The notes below the pieces were generated by a model. The model worked only from the letters and a program-made list of their open reading frames with translations, ran no database searches and was not told the origin of the DNA. Source: Ectobius pallidus (lineage: Eukaryota > Arthropoda > Insecta > Blattodea > Ectobiidae). From it: DNA of 64,000 bases. The stretch lies in contig CAXKWD010000011.1 of assembly GCA_964059195.1 (NCBI GenBank), forward strand, positions 12,556,451 to 12,620,450, written 5' to 3'. A program made the translations under genes and the position numbers. Below are positions 31,627-43,146 of the stretch, piece after piece (position 1 is the first letter of the stretch; each line of letters starts with the position of its first letter).

Positions 31627-34105
31627 TATAAATAGCTAAACTAAAATCTAACGAACCACTTCAATAAAAACAGAGTTTAACGAATCGTAAATCTGTTCGT
31701 TTGCCTATCAGCGAATCTCTGCCCAGGGCCAACGTGCTATCTATTCCTATGATATCTGAAGCGTTTCAGTTCCTCAGCTTCTACTCTGGATCTAATAAGT
31801 TACGAGTCTCTGATCAATGTTAGTGTAATAATTCCGCATGAACTTCAAACTTCAAAAAATTAACATTTTAATGCACTACATACACGATATGAGCGAATAA
31901 TCGTACACTATGTATCGAGCCTATAATGACATTTATTAAGACGAACGCAGCTAGTTTAATATCATTTTCGTACAGTGTTTTAATTACCATAACAGGCAAG
32001 TCGCATGTGTCTGTTTTTGTTGGACCATAATGGATACTTAACTTTACAAAGATGCAAAGTTCCAAAGTACAAAGTGCCAAATTTATAAACAGTAATTTAT
32101 TAATTAAAAAAGTGTCTCTGAGGAACAATATAAGTTATTTATTTCTGAGATTTTATTTATGGGTAAAACTGATAACTAACAATAAATCTTTGTCAACAGA
32201 ATGGTAAAAAATATATTAAAATTAACACTCTGAAAAATTAAATAAAGTCATAATTTATGAAAGGTTCGAAGTCCTGCAAACATTTCATAGGTGCAAAGTT
32301 CATTCATTAATCACAGATCTGCAAGATACCTACAAGTTAGTAGGAAACATCTTTCTTCCTTTACCTCAGTTTTACCTCTCCCTTTAAGGGATATTTTTAA
32401 GCGACCCACGCAACCCAGGCCTTACAGGGCTGCAACAGTAGGAAACATCACACAATATAATAAAATTTCTTCTGCAAAAAAACTTTAGTATTTACGTACA
32501 TCATAAACAGGCAACATCACTGTTCACAGGAAATGAGGGAGATTATACATGCGAATAACACGTTGCATCCTTCTTATGAGAAACTCGTGGTCTTAGCACC
32601 ACTGCCATCTATCGGTGATCTTAAGAGCTCCTTAACCTTTTTTAGACTTAGCCTGATAATACAGTATGTAATGCTCTTTGGCACTTCGAACCATTCTAGT
32701 GATTTTTTTAAATTTGAGACTTTGCACATTTGTCTTGTAGATCTGCTGTTAGTAAGTTCTTGTCTGCGATAGATGGCAGGTGACGGCGTGCAGCTAACTC
32801 AGGGATCCTCTTGGCGTTTTAACCTCAAAGAAACGAACATTAAAACGCACGAAACGAATTTAACTTAGTATTATATTAAAATTAACACGAAAATAATGGA
32901 TTTTATTTTAAATACGCTTTTTTTATTATGCAGTTTAAATTGCTGTTTTCAAGACTTGAAGAGTGTTACGCGCAAGATATTAATCGATATCACACCAGTG
33001 TTATAATGCAATCCTGTATCATAATGGATATCATTAAAATACAGTCACATCTAGCAAACGTATTATAGTATGACCGTACAAAAAAGAATTATTGAGCAGA
33101 AAGGAAGAAATCATTGCCTTGAGAATTTCATAGGAATTTCTTTAAAAAAAATCCTGAGTTAGACGATCTCTCTTTTAGGTATTTTCCTGGTTCTGAGGGC
33201 ATTTTAATTATAAATCTATCTAGTTCTAGGTTTCGAAATTTTCAGTCACAATAGCGTTTTATTTTGTTCTGCATATCTGTGGACTAAATGTAATTTCCCA
33301 GGCTATGAAATATAATGAGGGTAGAATAATGATAAATAATACGACCGATAGTTATAGTAACATGAATAAAAGTCATAAAAACTTTCCGTGTACTTGAATA
33401 ATGTTATGACAGCAGTACAGGGATAAAACACGTTCAAATCAAATCGCTCCTGGGCTGCAATTACATTTACCTTTTATAATTGCGACCTCGGGGTAGTAAC
33501 GATCCATTTGAATTTAAATTTAGAATCGTTATCCATTGGCTGTTTTGTGATACTCTAGGGCCTAGTCTCCCACGATAGTTTAAAAAAGTCTTCTTAGTTA
33601 ACAACACGTTGTCTGAAACCTGATAAAACTTTTTTTAGAAAGCTCCTCCTATTTTCAAGACCTGCAAATTTAGCACTTCAGTCAATTTTTCCATGTTTCC
33701 GAGTGTTTACTAGCGGAAGGTTGGATTATGGAGCAAAACTTGTGGCAATTTACATCCTCATTGGCGTTAGTTGTCAGAATATAGCTTATCATTTACGTTA
33801 CTGTAAAATGAAACTGTAGCATATTGAAAATAAACGTGGAATAACATTTCTCTTTTGTAAATAATTTTCAATTTTTTTCTTTCTTGAAACTTTCGTTTTA
33901 TAAACTGAAACTTTGGAACGTATTTTAGTCGTTGTTTGGAAAAAATATATATCTACATGTACATTATCTGGACGCTTCTGAAAGTTCCACATGATTCCAA
34001 GTAAGAGTAATGGAGTAACTTAAATATACGCAAATACAAGTAACATGTCTAGTCTCCAGTATGAAGTTCGTTGCATTATATCATCTTTGGTTTACAGAGT
34101 ATTTA
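31627..34105. other. Gap without recognisable genes
   Basis: No supported gene. Short frames at 32291, 32533 and 33798 have no motif. I see no TIR pair or SINE boxes. Confidence 0.45.
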
Positions 34106-34198
34106 TTTTATTTTATTTTCAAAACTGCCTCCCAACGGACCAGCAGATCCGTAGTCACCAACGCTAACCACTAGACCACGCCTTACCATAGTCTTTTA
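34106..34198 (-). repeat. Short tRNA-derived SINE (minus)
   Basis: In reverse, GGCGTGGTCTAGTGGTTAGC is a very good box A. A tRNA-like stretch with GGATCTGCTGGTCCG follows. It ends in AAAATAAAATAAAATAAA, which lies at 34106-34124 on the plus strand as TTTTATTTTATT. Head plus tail in ~90 bp suggests a minimal SINE. Confidence 0.6.
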
Positions 34199-34319
34199 AA
34201 TTAATGTACCGGTATTCAGAATGAAAAAGAGAAAAAGGAATGTCACAATATTACTTAAACTTTTAAAAATAACAATTTGTTATGTTAAAGGAATCATACG
34301 GTATCAATGGGTATACAGA

Positions 34320-34366
34320 AAGATAGGTAGATGAACGGACGGATAGACGGATGGATAGATGGGAAG
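34320..34366 (+). repeat. GGAT/GATA-type tandem run
   Basis: GATAGGTAGATGAACGGACG and neighbouring GGATAGAC/GGATGGATAGAT form an imperfect tetranucleotide repeat. A weaker stretch lies at 34542-34570. Confidence 0.6.
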
Positions 34367-35188
34367 ACACTATTATTTGACTAAGAATTATATGATAGGC
34401 ATATCGTCGTCATGACCAATATTGAAAGGCAATAAGGTCATACAATTCATAAACATGATAAAGACGGATAGATCTCAGTATTGATAAAACTGACGCAAAT
34501 ACGTCCCTACAACGGGGGGGGAGGTAAAGCTCAGGTGAAGAGACAGATAGATAAATGGATGGAAAGAGGAATGGGGTTTGAGTTCCGGAAGACTGGACGG
34601 CTCTTATGATACCCGATATACATTTGATTTAATTTAATTGAATAATACATTATTAACAATAGTCGCCAAACTCTGTTTCACGTATTAATCTCAACTTAAT
34701 TTTCCGTAAAATAAAGTATTTTAGAAGAGGTACAGCTGTCCTATATAAATATAGGCCTACCACAATTCGAAACTGCCATGAATGACACCGTAGTAAACAG
34801 TTGTTGGAATTTCTGCAGGAAGAGAAAGTTGTTCGATATGTTTTATGTTGCTCTCTAAGAAGATGCTTAAGTTGAATATAAAATCTAGTTTTCAACTCTT
34901 TTTAGAGCTATTGCTATTCTGTTGAAATTCAACTAGGGAGGAGAAAAACATGTATCTCTAGGGAAACACTACATTGAATTTAGGCCTACTCTGCTAAGTA
35001 GCCTACATTTCATACCACAGATATAGTATTAGTAATAACTTTAAACTTTAAAGTATTGGATTCGACAGAAAGAGTGAATAAAATGCACACTTCCCATTTT
35101 TCTATTAGGTTTAAATCTTACTTTTTTTTTCTTCTAGCATTGAAAATGTTTGAGACGAAGATTGCGCCTGGCATTTCTTCGACCAAGT

Positions 35189-35363
35189 ATAAGGTCTGTT
35201 CGCAAAGCTAAATCATGTACTGTCAAGTACCGCGACGCATGCGCACATTTTGAATATGCTGATATATGACATTGTGCGCATACGTTGCGCAGCGAGACTG
35301 ACAATGTGCGCATGCGTCGTGGTCCGTGACAGTTAGAGATTTACTTTGCGAACAAAACCTATA
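35189..35363. mobile_element. Small MITE with ATGCGCAC-containing arms
   Basis: The left end TATAAGGTCTGTTCGCAAAG and the right end TTTGCGAACAAAACCTATA are inverted. ACGCATGCGCACATT appears on both arms further in. Nearly the whole ~175 bp is palindromic. TA at both borders fits a mariner/Tc1-type MITE. Confidence 0.75.
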
Positions 35364-36619
35364 ATCTCCATGCGAAAGGAAATTTGATTGGAACTTTAGT
35401 AACTCTATTAATTATTCTGATTTGTACGTTAATTGAACATGATTGCGCGTTAAAAATATTCCTAGTCAAATAAATAGGATTTTCATTGGTAGCCCCATTA
35501 ACTGGGACAAATAGAAAATCCGAATCTGTTGTATTCCTGTTTTGTTGTTTACGAAAACGTCGCCATTGTGCATTCATATTTAACAGCTTTATATTGCATA
35601 TCTATCGCGGCTCAATTCGTCAAGATAGCTTAATTGGATTTCCCTCAGCTCATAAATACATATGAACTGCCGAAGTCCCCAGAGAAAATATTTAATACCG
35701 TAACAAAAATATGGATGCCAGTATTAATGTGGATCTCTCTTTCACCAATCCAGGTTGAAATAGTTGCACCTATAAATTATGCCGATTGTACGACAATTCG
35801 TACTCGGGAATTAAATATTTGCACCTATTACCGTATATTTCCACAGATAAGATAATAGTTGAATCATAAAAAATGCCCCCGAAATCCGGGGTCGTCTTAT
35901 TGGACAGATAAAAATAAAGACTGAAATTGATATAAATTAAAACCATTATAAAAATGTATTCTGATGTCAAGATTATATTATTTTGATATGTTAAGATGTT
36001 AGGTACCACCATTTGCGGGTACCTCGAAATAACGCGAATTTCATAAATAAAACAACAAACGCCGCGAAATAAAACTTTTTTTCTTCTTTCTTTTCATTTT
36101 CATTTTCATTTTTCTCTATATACCGATACGTGTACATGTCTCACGCCCAATGAGCGTATCGTTCTGTTCCTTTGTGGTAAGACTGTTCTCAGTGATACAG
36201 TTTTGAAAAAAAAGGTCGAAATTGACAATGCACAATTGACACAAACCAAGTTAATAAAATTTCAAATTATTCGAACTGAGAGCAGTTCTCTCTGGTTCAT
36301 AAATGCCAATAACTCAATATAATTGCTTAAAAACAAGTAAAATTTCATTGTGAGTAAAAAAAACAGCAGAAGCAGAACCACCGATTCTCACATCAGTTTA
36401 AAACTTCCAGGTGAAGACATGTAAAAACTGTCTTTTTGAGTTACACTGTATCAGATTCGAACTGATGATCGATTTTATAGCACTTCGGTGATTGCAAGGT
36501 AAGGACCTAGCCAGTAAAATGTTGCCACGATTGTTCTGGTCGTGCAAAAATTACCAACTTTGAATATTTCCAGTGGGAAACCTGGGCTGCACACATTCAT
36601 CCTTGCATAAAGTGTTCGG
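35364..36619. other. Gap; possible transposon terminus near 35875
   Basis: CCGAAATCCGGGGTCGTCTTAT (about 35877-35898) looks like the GCGTCTTATA-type terminus at 24.4 kb in diverged form. A minus tRNA-like word (AGTTCGAATCTG) lies near 36462. Neither is firm. Confidence 0.25.
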
Positions 36620-37027
36620 ATGGCATCAGTTATTTTTTGTAGGAAAACTCATCTGTTACAGCTACTTGCCGGAAGGCGTTCATTTGATGGGGTGATTCAG
36701 ATACTGAAGCGTGTTTTATATGGCGGAGAAAAATGTATGCAGGTAAACGTAAGACTTCAATTTTCAGAAATGTTTACACACACTAAAGAAAAAGACAAGT
36801 TTGCAGTGTTTTCATTTCTTCCAGAGGGGTGTGTTGCTACCACAAAATGGGATTTTATTTTATATGAATGGGGTTTACCAAGCACAAAGAAAACCTACAT
36901 CGTAATCAGCTACGAGAGCTCCGAACCACAGAGAATACAATTGGTTTCGTTTGATGGACGTTTCTTCATCTATTCGACGCATTCTCCTGCGATAGCCACC
37001 TGGGACCTGTTCCAGCATCTTTGCTAA
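36620..37027 (+). CDS. Unknown 135-codon ORF
   Basis: An ATG-started frame of 135 codons has balanced composition (YGGEKCMQVNVRLQF, then KFAVFSFLPEGCVATTKWDF, then FILYEWGLPSTKKTY). No signal peptide, membrane segment or family motif is recognised. It lies just before a hAT MITE and has no visible retroelement neighbours. The composition is more protein-like than most chance frames here, so it could be an exon, a retrogene or a relic of an unknown element. No splice sites or poly(A) site could be assigned with confidence. Confidence 0.3.
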   Translation: MASVIFCRKTHLLQLLAGRRSFDGVIQILKRVLYGGEKCMQVNVRLQFSEMFTHTKEKDKFAVFSFLPEGCVATTKWDFILYEWGLPSTKKTYIVISYESSEPQRIQLVSFDGRFFIYSTHSPAIATWDLFQHLC

Positions 37028-37143
37028 ATCCTAGCTCCAGGCAATTCCATTACCCTCTTTAATACTAATAACAACAATAACAACAATACTCAAGTTATGA
37101 GGGATCCTAAACGCGTTCGATGAAATACTGTATTAGAAATAAG

Positions 37144-37698
37144 TAGGGATGGGTCGATACCACATTTTCTCGATACTCGATACCGATATATGATTTTTTC
37201 CTCGATACTCGATACTCGATACTTCGATACTAGATTACGTCAACATTTCCAGTTTCAATAAATAGATGCATTAAAAATTAAAAGTTGAGAGAACTGCGTA
37301 ATACCAGCTAAATTAATGAAGTGTGCATATTTAATGAGACAAAATTTAATATCATCAGTAGCCTATAATTATTTTTAACCCTACATTAAAACTAAACGTT
37401 TGACACGAAACGAAACAATTAAGAATCTCTTCTGTTTGGATTTTAAAAGTCGGAAAATCTTTATTTATGACTAGAAGAAAGTAACAGAGTGGTTTTCTCC
37501 ATTTCAAGGAGAAATAGAAGTGTTTACTATATTTAGTAGACTACTAAAAGCAGAAAAAGATACCGCATTTCCTTAAATTGCAGAGTTACCAAAGTATCGA
37601 AAAAGTACCGAGCGAGTTTTATAAAGTATCGCTCGATACCGATACCATGCAAGTATAGAGAGTATCGAGGTATCGAAAGTATCGAGGACCCATCCCTA
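37144..37698 (+). mobile_element. hAT MITE, TAGGGATGGGTCGATAC family, perfect 8-bp TSD
   Basis: It begins TAGGGATGGGTCGATACCAC and ends GTATCGAGGACCCATCCCTA. GAAATAAG flanks both sides (37136-37143 and 37699-37706). CGATACTCGATAC repeats fill ~90 bp next to each end. The interior has no transposase. It is in the same family and orientation as 61772-62206, and is the reverse of 57508-58272. Confidence 0.9.
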
Positions 37699-37706
37699 GA
37701 AATAAG

Positions 37707-39690
37707 TAATATCACATATATCTAAATAAGTCATAAAAACATCAAGTTCTACAGTGCAAAATACGGAGTGGAAGGGGTATAATAGAGCAGATATAAAAGG
37801 GTAGTAGTTCACACCACAATAAATATAAAACCTACTTTGTGCTGAATTGCCTGATAGCTTGGATCTCCTATTGCCACTTACAAAAACAAATCGTAAGATA
37901 ACCTAGCTCGAGATTTATATCTTATTGCTTCGTCTGCTGACGTGAAAAAATTGGAACAATAGGGCTAATACCTACTTATCGATTAAAGTTTAGGGATACT
38001 TTTAAGCTCTGAGAACGGTACTTGAAAAAAAAAAGCTGTGTTTAATTTTTTTGTTTATTTCTACTGAAGAAATAAACTGCTAAAATCTGCGCAGTTGTTC
38101 CCCTTTCACTTTGTAGGTGTAACACATTGTCTACCCAGAATAATCCTTAAATAGTGCACCGTGCACATACAGGTAGGCCTAGTTTTTGGAATAAAAAGTA
38201 TGCAAAAACATTAAGGGGGACATACAGCTTTCGATGCCGAAAAATAGGTGAAGTTCATTTTTATTCTCAGCAATGAATTGTTCTGTAGCCTTGTAATCTG
38301 GCACGGTCTATATTGACCAGTTCTACAATTGCATACTATTTAGAGAATTAATTTAACTACTTATTACAGTTATGGATAATTATCCATAAAGAATGTAAGC
38401 CGAATTTTGTGCACTGAAGTGCCGTTTCCCTCATAACTCAAACATTTATTAACATATTGCAGTTCGTTCCTTTTTTTTTTTATATTCAATACCATATATT
38501 TATGTGAAAGCGCATTTTCGATCTATATTGCATCAAAAACCAAAATGCAGATGTAAGTTTGAATGACATCCTTGATATGACGATTCAGCTGTCAATGTTT
38601 CAATAACTCCATTCTTTCATGCCCTTGGAGATCGTCCTCTTTTTCTTCTCCTTGTTGACATCAATTCATTCATTCAAAAGCAATCCTTCGTAGCCTTTCT
38701 TTATCCATCCACCATTACACGTCCATACTATAGTAACAGTTTTGTTGAAATTTCATATAATATATTACATATTGTAATTGTAATTTATTCTTGTACCAAC
38801 CCATTTACCTCCTTGGCATTACACTATAGGTTTATTGCCAAGAGAGGTCTCACTGTACAGACAATTTTCCCTATAATACATTGCATCCTATTCAGCTGAC
38901 TGGTCTCTCGTAATATTGCTTCTGAGATTGAAGTTTATACTGTGGTAACATAATATTCTCACATGTGTTACATTATATTATATATCTGACATAGGCTAAG
39001 ACCTAATTATAGAAAAAAACATATATACAGCTACTTTCGAAAATGATGAACCACCCTGTATAATGGTATTTCGATAATGCTTTTCATACGAAAGTATATC
39101 TATGGTAGGCGGGCCACTGTAATAGTTATATGTAGTGAATTTAGCATCCTAGAAAGTAAACACTACGAATAGCAAAGCGAAATAAATATTTCGAGGGAAA
39201 TGGGAAGTTGCTTCTGGAATACTTTGCAATTTATTGTACACACAGGAACATAGCTTATAGCTTGAGCCTACCTAACAATAAACTGAAGGAGGGAAGAGAA
39301 GGAAGATAAAAACTGCCCCTACCTGAACCTGTCTATAGAAAGGGGTCGCAGTTTCTTATATAAACAGATCCCCAAGTAACACGGCAATAGATATCCTTAA
39401 GAACGCATGTAGACATTCATTTAGGCCTATGTAGATTTCTCCCTTCTGTTCTTGCGGGCTTAGGCCCTGTTTACTCTGTACATTTGCGATTCACCCTGAA
39501 TGTTCGTGCTGTTTATGGATATCTGGTTTTCTAGTGGAAATAAAATATTGTAGAATATTTCACGGAATGGACTGGTGTTACACATCGCAATGGAAACTAT
39601 AGTCAAACACAAGTTTGTCAGTAATTTCAGCGTTACGAATTAACAGTGTAGATTTCAAAGATACATAACTTTCTACTCATATTATTTTTT
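37707..39690. other. Gap without recognisable genes
   Basis: No gene is seen. A phrase GATGAACCACCCTGTATA at 39046-39062 resembles the terminus of a DNA transposon family, but no partner end was found. Confidence 0.35.
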
Positions 39691-39727
39691 GGTATTAAGG
39701 AATATTCCACAATACAACGGTTTTCCT

Positions 39728-40083
39728 TCATCTCACAACAATCTTCTGCCTCCCTAAGTCCCTGTCCATAGCATCTTTTTCACTTAACCCTCTTCTCTCC
39801 ATACTCCTTTCCACCCCATCCATCCAGCACTCTCTGGGCTTCCATCTTCTTCTTTTTCCTTCTACTTTCCAATCCAAAATTGTCTTGGGTATGCTATCCT
39901 TTGTCATTCTGAGTACATGTCCATACCATCTCAAGCGTCTTTCTTCTACAATTTCAAAGACATTCTTTTCAACTTGCATTATTTCCCTTTATTATTCCGA
40001 ATTTTTTTCTTTCCTGGATTTTCTTGCTGAACGTCTCCAAAAATCCATTTCTAATACCATTAATTTGTATGCTTGTTGTCTAC
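39728..40083 (-). pseudogene. Non-LTR RT C-terminal fragment (minus)
   Basis: The minus frame reads LEMDFWRRSARKSRKEK, two adjacent TAA stops (~39990), then FEIVEERRLRWYGHVLRM, GKRRRWKPRECWMDGV and RGLSEKDAMDRDL. This is the post-thumb tail of a RTE-like RT, where EMDFWRRSAR and RLRWYGHVxRM are typical. The catalytic domain is absent. An AAT/ATT microsatellite sits immediately upstream in the reading direction, where more RT would be expected. Confidence 0.8.
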
Positions 40084-40086
40084 TCA

Positions 40087-40087
<1 letters not shown>

Positions 40088-40138
<51 letters not shown>
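40088..40138. repeat. (ATT)n microsatellite between two RT tails
   Basis: About 17 ATT units lie directly between the two minus-strand RT tail fragments. Confidence 0.9.
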
Positions 40139-40140
<2 letters not shown>

Positions 40141-40227
40141 TTTTAGGCCTACTACTTTAAACATATTGAATTGTCTTCTTCTCTTCTTATTATTCTTGTG
40201 ATGTAGGATGGCATCCTGTTTATTTCC

Positions 40228-40363
40228 CCTTTATTCCTCAGATGAGTCATGTGTACTGTCTTTCCATCTCGTAGCAGGTCTTCCTCTTAATCTTTTTCCG
40301 TCTGGTCTGCTTTCTTGAGCCTTTTTTGCTAGGCGATTGTTTTCCATTCTATCAACGTGTATT
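40228..40363 (-). pseudogene. Second non-LTR RT C-terminal fragment (minus)
   Basis: In reverse the frame reads HVDRMENNRLAKKAQESRPD then GKRLRGRPATRWKDS. This is another RT tail motif (GHVxRM...GRPxTRWxD) of a different family from the fragment at 39.7 kb. A TAA ends it near 40228. Only ~45 codons remain. Confidence 0.7.
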
Positions 40364-40456
40364 GTCAAAAGTCCTAAATGTCAAAATAATAATTTTGGGA
40401 AGAAATAATTAAATATATTACTGTTTTCTCATCGTTAAAAGTTCATAGATGTCTTA

Positions 40457-41806
40457 TGGCTCGTGTCCACATGAGAGCTGAGAGTGCGAAAAACTCTCGA
40501 GAGTAATCTCAGGTGGTGTGTCCACTAGAGAGCTCTAGTACAATCCTGAGAGTAGCTGAGAGCAAAACTCGCGACATTACTCTTAGAAACCACTTGAAAC
40601 TAATATCGCCCGAGTTTTCGTCTCGCATTTACGGACAACATGGACGCACAAGAATGTGTTATTCGTTGTTAATATTAATGTAAGCATTTTATGAGGGCTT
40701 GATTTCTGGCATTAATCGTGTGATTTTTAATTTATAGCATGTCAAATCGAGTGGAGTGATCCTATCAAACTGTGAATCTAAACTCCGTGCATCTACATGG
40801 ACGGATAGGTCTGCTACAAATGCTCCTTGTTGGTTGGTCCTTAACCACTAGAGCAAAAGCAAAGACTATCAAAGACTATCACCAAGACTGATTAGGCTAC
40901 AGGCGCCGTGATTCTAAACACCAATTTGCATTATATGTGGAATAGTTTGAAGTCTGATATTTTATAATTACTGTATAAATATATAAAATTGTACAGATAT
41001 ATTAAATTTATGGCATAGTCGCAATGTAGGGGGCCCACCTCGCGATTTGCACAGGTTTCCACGGACGGGTGATGTTTTTTGTTTTCCAGCGAGGCACGTT
41101 GACCAACATGACGCTTCTTGTACATTGCTGAATTCTTCAGAAATTCTAGTTTAGTGGCAGTTAGGTTAGGAACGGTGTTAGTCTACTAATTAGTGACAGG
41201 TTCTGTTAGGTTGTGAACAGTCATATTAATTTATTAGGGCATTCTGAATTTTCCCGAAATTAGTAATTAGTGACAGGTACTGTTAGGTTGGTGAACCTAT
41301 TTCCCAGAATTCTACGTGGTTTGCACACCTGTAACGGCCAATCACGAGTTTCTATATAAAAATATGGCGGCATTCACGGCACTTTTCGCTAGTTCGTGTT
41401 ATAAAAGAAAGTGTAACGTTTAGGGCGGTGGGGGGGTTGGACACAAACACTCGTCGAGGCAACATCATCTCTCCAGACAACAATCTATAACAAAATACGT
41501 GTGATATTAGGTGTTTTATGACAAGAAAATTGGTTTTGAAAGTGGGCCCCCTACAATGCGACTAGACCAATTTAATATTACATATTATGTATAGGCTATA
41601 AAATCGACAAGTTATGAAATTTATTTATATCAGTTTTATCATATGGCTTGTTGGGTGTAATATACACATTATCCACTCTCAGAGAACTCTCAGCTATACG
41701 CAACAGATTCGTATAGTGCGAGCTGCTCTCGGAGATTGATTGCAAAGGCATGTCCACGTGCGAGTTGACTCTCTGAATGCCACTCTCCATTACCTCTCAC
41801 GAGCCC
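40457..41806. mobile_element. PIF/Harbinger-like element with TTA target duplication
   Basis: The left end is TGGCTCGTGTCCACATGAGA and the right end, inverted, is GGGCTCGTGAGAGGTAATGG. CTCTCAGAG-type words and GTCCAC.TG.GAG words recur near both ends. TTA lies at both borders (40454-40456 and 41807-41809). No transposase is visible in ~1.35 kb, and a second element is nested inside. Confidence 0.65.
41017..41563. mobile_element. Nested TIR element, GTCGCAATGTAGGGGGCCCAC ends
   Basis: AGTCGCAATGTAGGGGGCCC at the left is repeated inverted at the right as GGGCCCCCTACAATGCGACT. The 547-bp interior has two copies of TTAGTGACAGGTWCTGTTAGG and a TATA-box-like CTATATAAAAATATGGCGGC (~41353-41372). 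No ORF is seen. The superfamily is not assigned. Confidence 0.75.
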
Positions 41807-42117
41807 TTAGAGAGGACAAAAGATGTTGCAGTAAGAAACTTTTCCAGCTGAGACATATTGATTTAACGTTATTTTTTTTTAAATTAAAAACTGTGTTAAG
41901 TTAAGACATTGCGTTATGTAGTGAAACTTTCTCTTCAACAGAATACTAGGGAAAGCCGGTTTTCACGCCACGCTGAAAAGTTCACCATTCACCGGAACTA
42001 CTTTATAATACAGTATCTTTGGAAGCAATATTGTTGTAAATCACTCAAACGAAATTTGCATTTTAATAGGGTATGTGTTCATTCCCGATGGACCCAAGGA
42101 CAACACTGTGGAACGCA

Positions 42118-42245
42118 AGAATAGGATGGAGATCAGGGGAAGACCAAACACACAATGACTTCAAGAAAATATAGGATACCTATGGATGAGAAGTGCCCAA
42201 GACAGAAACACATGGGAGCGACTGAAAAAACAGCTAACGCTATGA
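42118..42245 (+). pseudogene. Non-LTR RT C-terminal fragment (plus)
   Basis: The frame reads MEIRGRPNTQ, a TGA where Trp is expected, then LQENIGYLWMRSAQDRNTWE and RLKKQLTL. GRPxTxWxxD...W...AQDRxxWRxL is the tail motif of many arthropod non-LTR RTs. Nothing upstream is recognisable. Confidence 0.65.
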
Positions 42246-42532
42246 CTCAAGACATAAGACACAGTATTGGGTGAACACTGCATTAACATATGGCACAATT
42301 CCTTCATATTTGAAGTGTGTTTAGTACCTAGGTAGTAATGCAGAAATGTACCAGTAGTTAAATTTATTTAGATAAGGGCCAATTTCACCAGGCACATTTA
42401 ACTTAAATGAGGCACTAAAGTTACTCTAAATGGAACTAGAAGAACACTTGCATTTCACCATCACTATTTGCTTCTAATCTCTCTATAGTATCTGAATTAT
42501 TTTCATTTTCCTATTGAGCTATACAATTTGTT

Positions 42533-43060
42533 TATAAACTACAGTTTCCGCCTGTGCTCAGTATACAAAACCTTAAATGTTTTTAGCCTACTCTGAAAAA
42601 CACATTCAATAGATATAAGTAGCGTAAGCTACTAGTCTAGAGGTTAAAAACTTGCGATACATACAATCCATTAGTCAAAAGTATTGCTAAAAATTCATAA
42701 AACTGTTAAAAAATGTACTTCAAGTCCACAAAAATAGAAGTCTTGTATTAAAATGCAGACACTGTCCTCTTCCTACTACGCGTTTCGATGTTAATACATC
42801 ATCTTCAGTTCTATAATAATAAAAGTATAAACATTATTAACGTGTCGTAATATTGGTATTATTCTATATGATATCTATCTTTACTTACGATTTTCTGCAT
42901 GATTTGTGGAAATTATGTTGTGGGCTGATGTGCAGCCTTCTGTCAATAGACGTGTACTGACCATTACTCTGTTTTGCTACTCCCCTCCCCTTCTGTACAA
43001 TTCAAATAGCGGGTTGTGTACAATAGGTTCTTCATTTAAGATGTTGTTTTTCATTTTATA
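42533..43060 (-). mobile_element. Penelope-like element remnant A, 3' end
   Basis: Reading minus, ILNEEPIVHNPLFELYRR (43045-42975) matches the C-terminus of the GIY-YIG ORF at 45.1 kb (ILNEDIIDYNPLFEFF). A hammerhead-like core at 42811-42771 follows, and then ~240 bp of terminal repeat containing TAGTAGCTTACGCTACTTAT. The same terminal repeat recurs inverted at 43063-43105 and 43848-43956, a head-to-head arrangement known for Penelope-like elements. Confidence 0.7.
42771..42811 (-). ncRNA. Hammerhead-like ribozyme core, PLE remnant A
   Basis: The minus strand reads CTGAAGA, a T, the stem GATGT/ACATC with a 4-nt loop, then GAAACGCG. CUGANGA plus GAAA around stem II is the hammerhead catalytic core. 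Penelope-like elements are known to carry hammerheads in their terminal repeats. Stems I and III are short or unclear, so activity is uncertain. Confidence 0.6.
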
Positions 43061-43146
43061 TATTTAAAATGCTTATACCTCTACACTAGTAGCTTACGCT
43101 ACTTATATCTATTAATCAATTTCATATTTTCCTCTAGTGCTTATTG

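Noticed and set aside
34318..34370. Regulatory GATA array
   Set aside because: Best explained as an imperfect tetranucleotide microsatellite.
41360..41420. First coding exon starting at ATGGCGGCATTC
   Set aside because: The frame closes after 19 codons, no donor is evident, and ATGGCGG words are expected about twice by chance; it lies inside a MITE.
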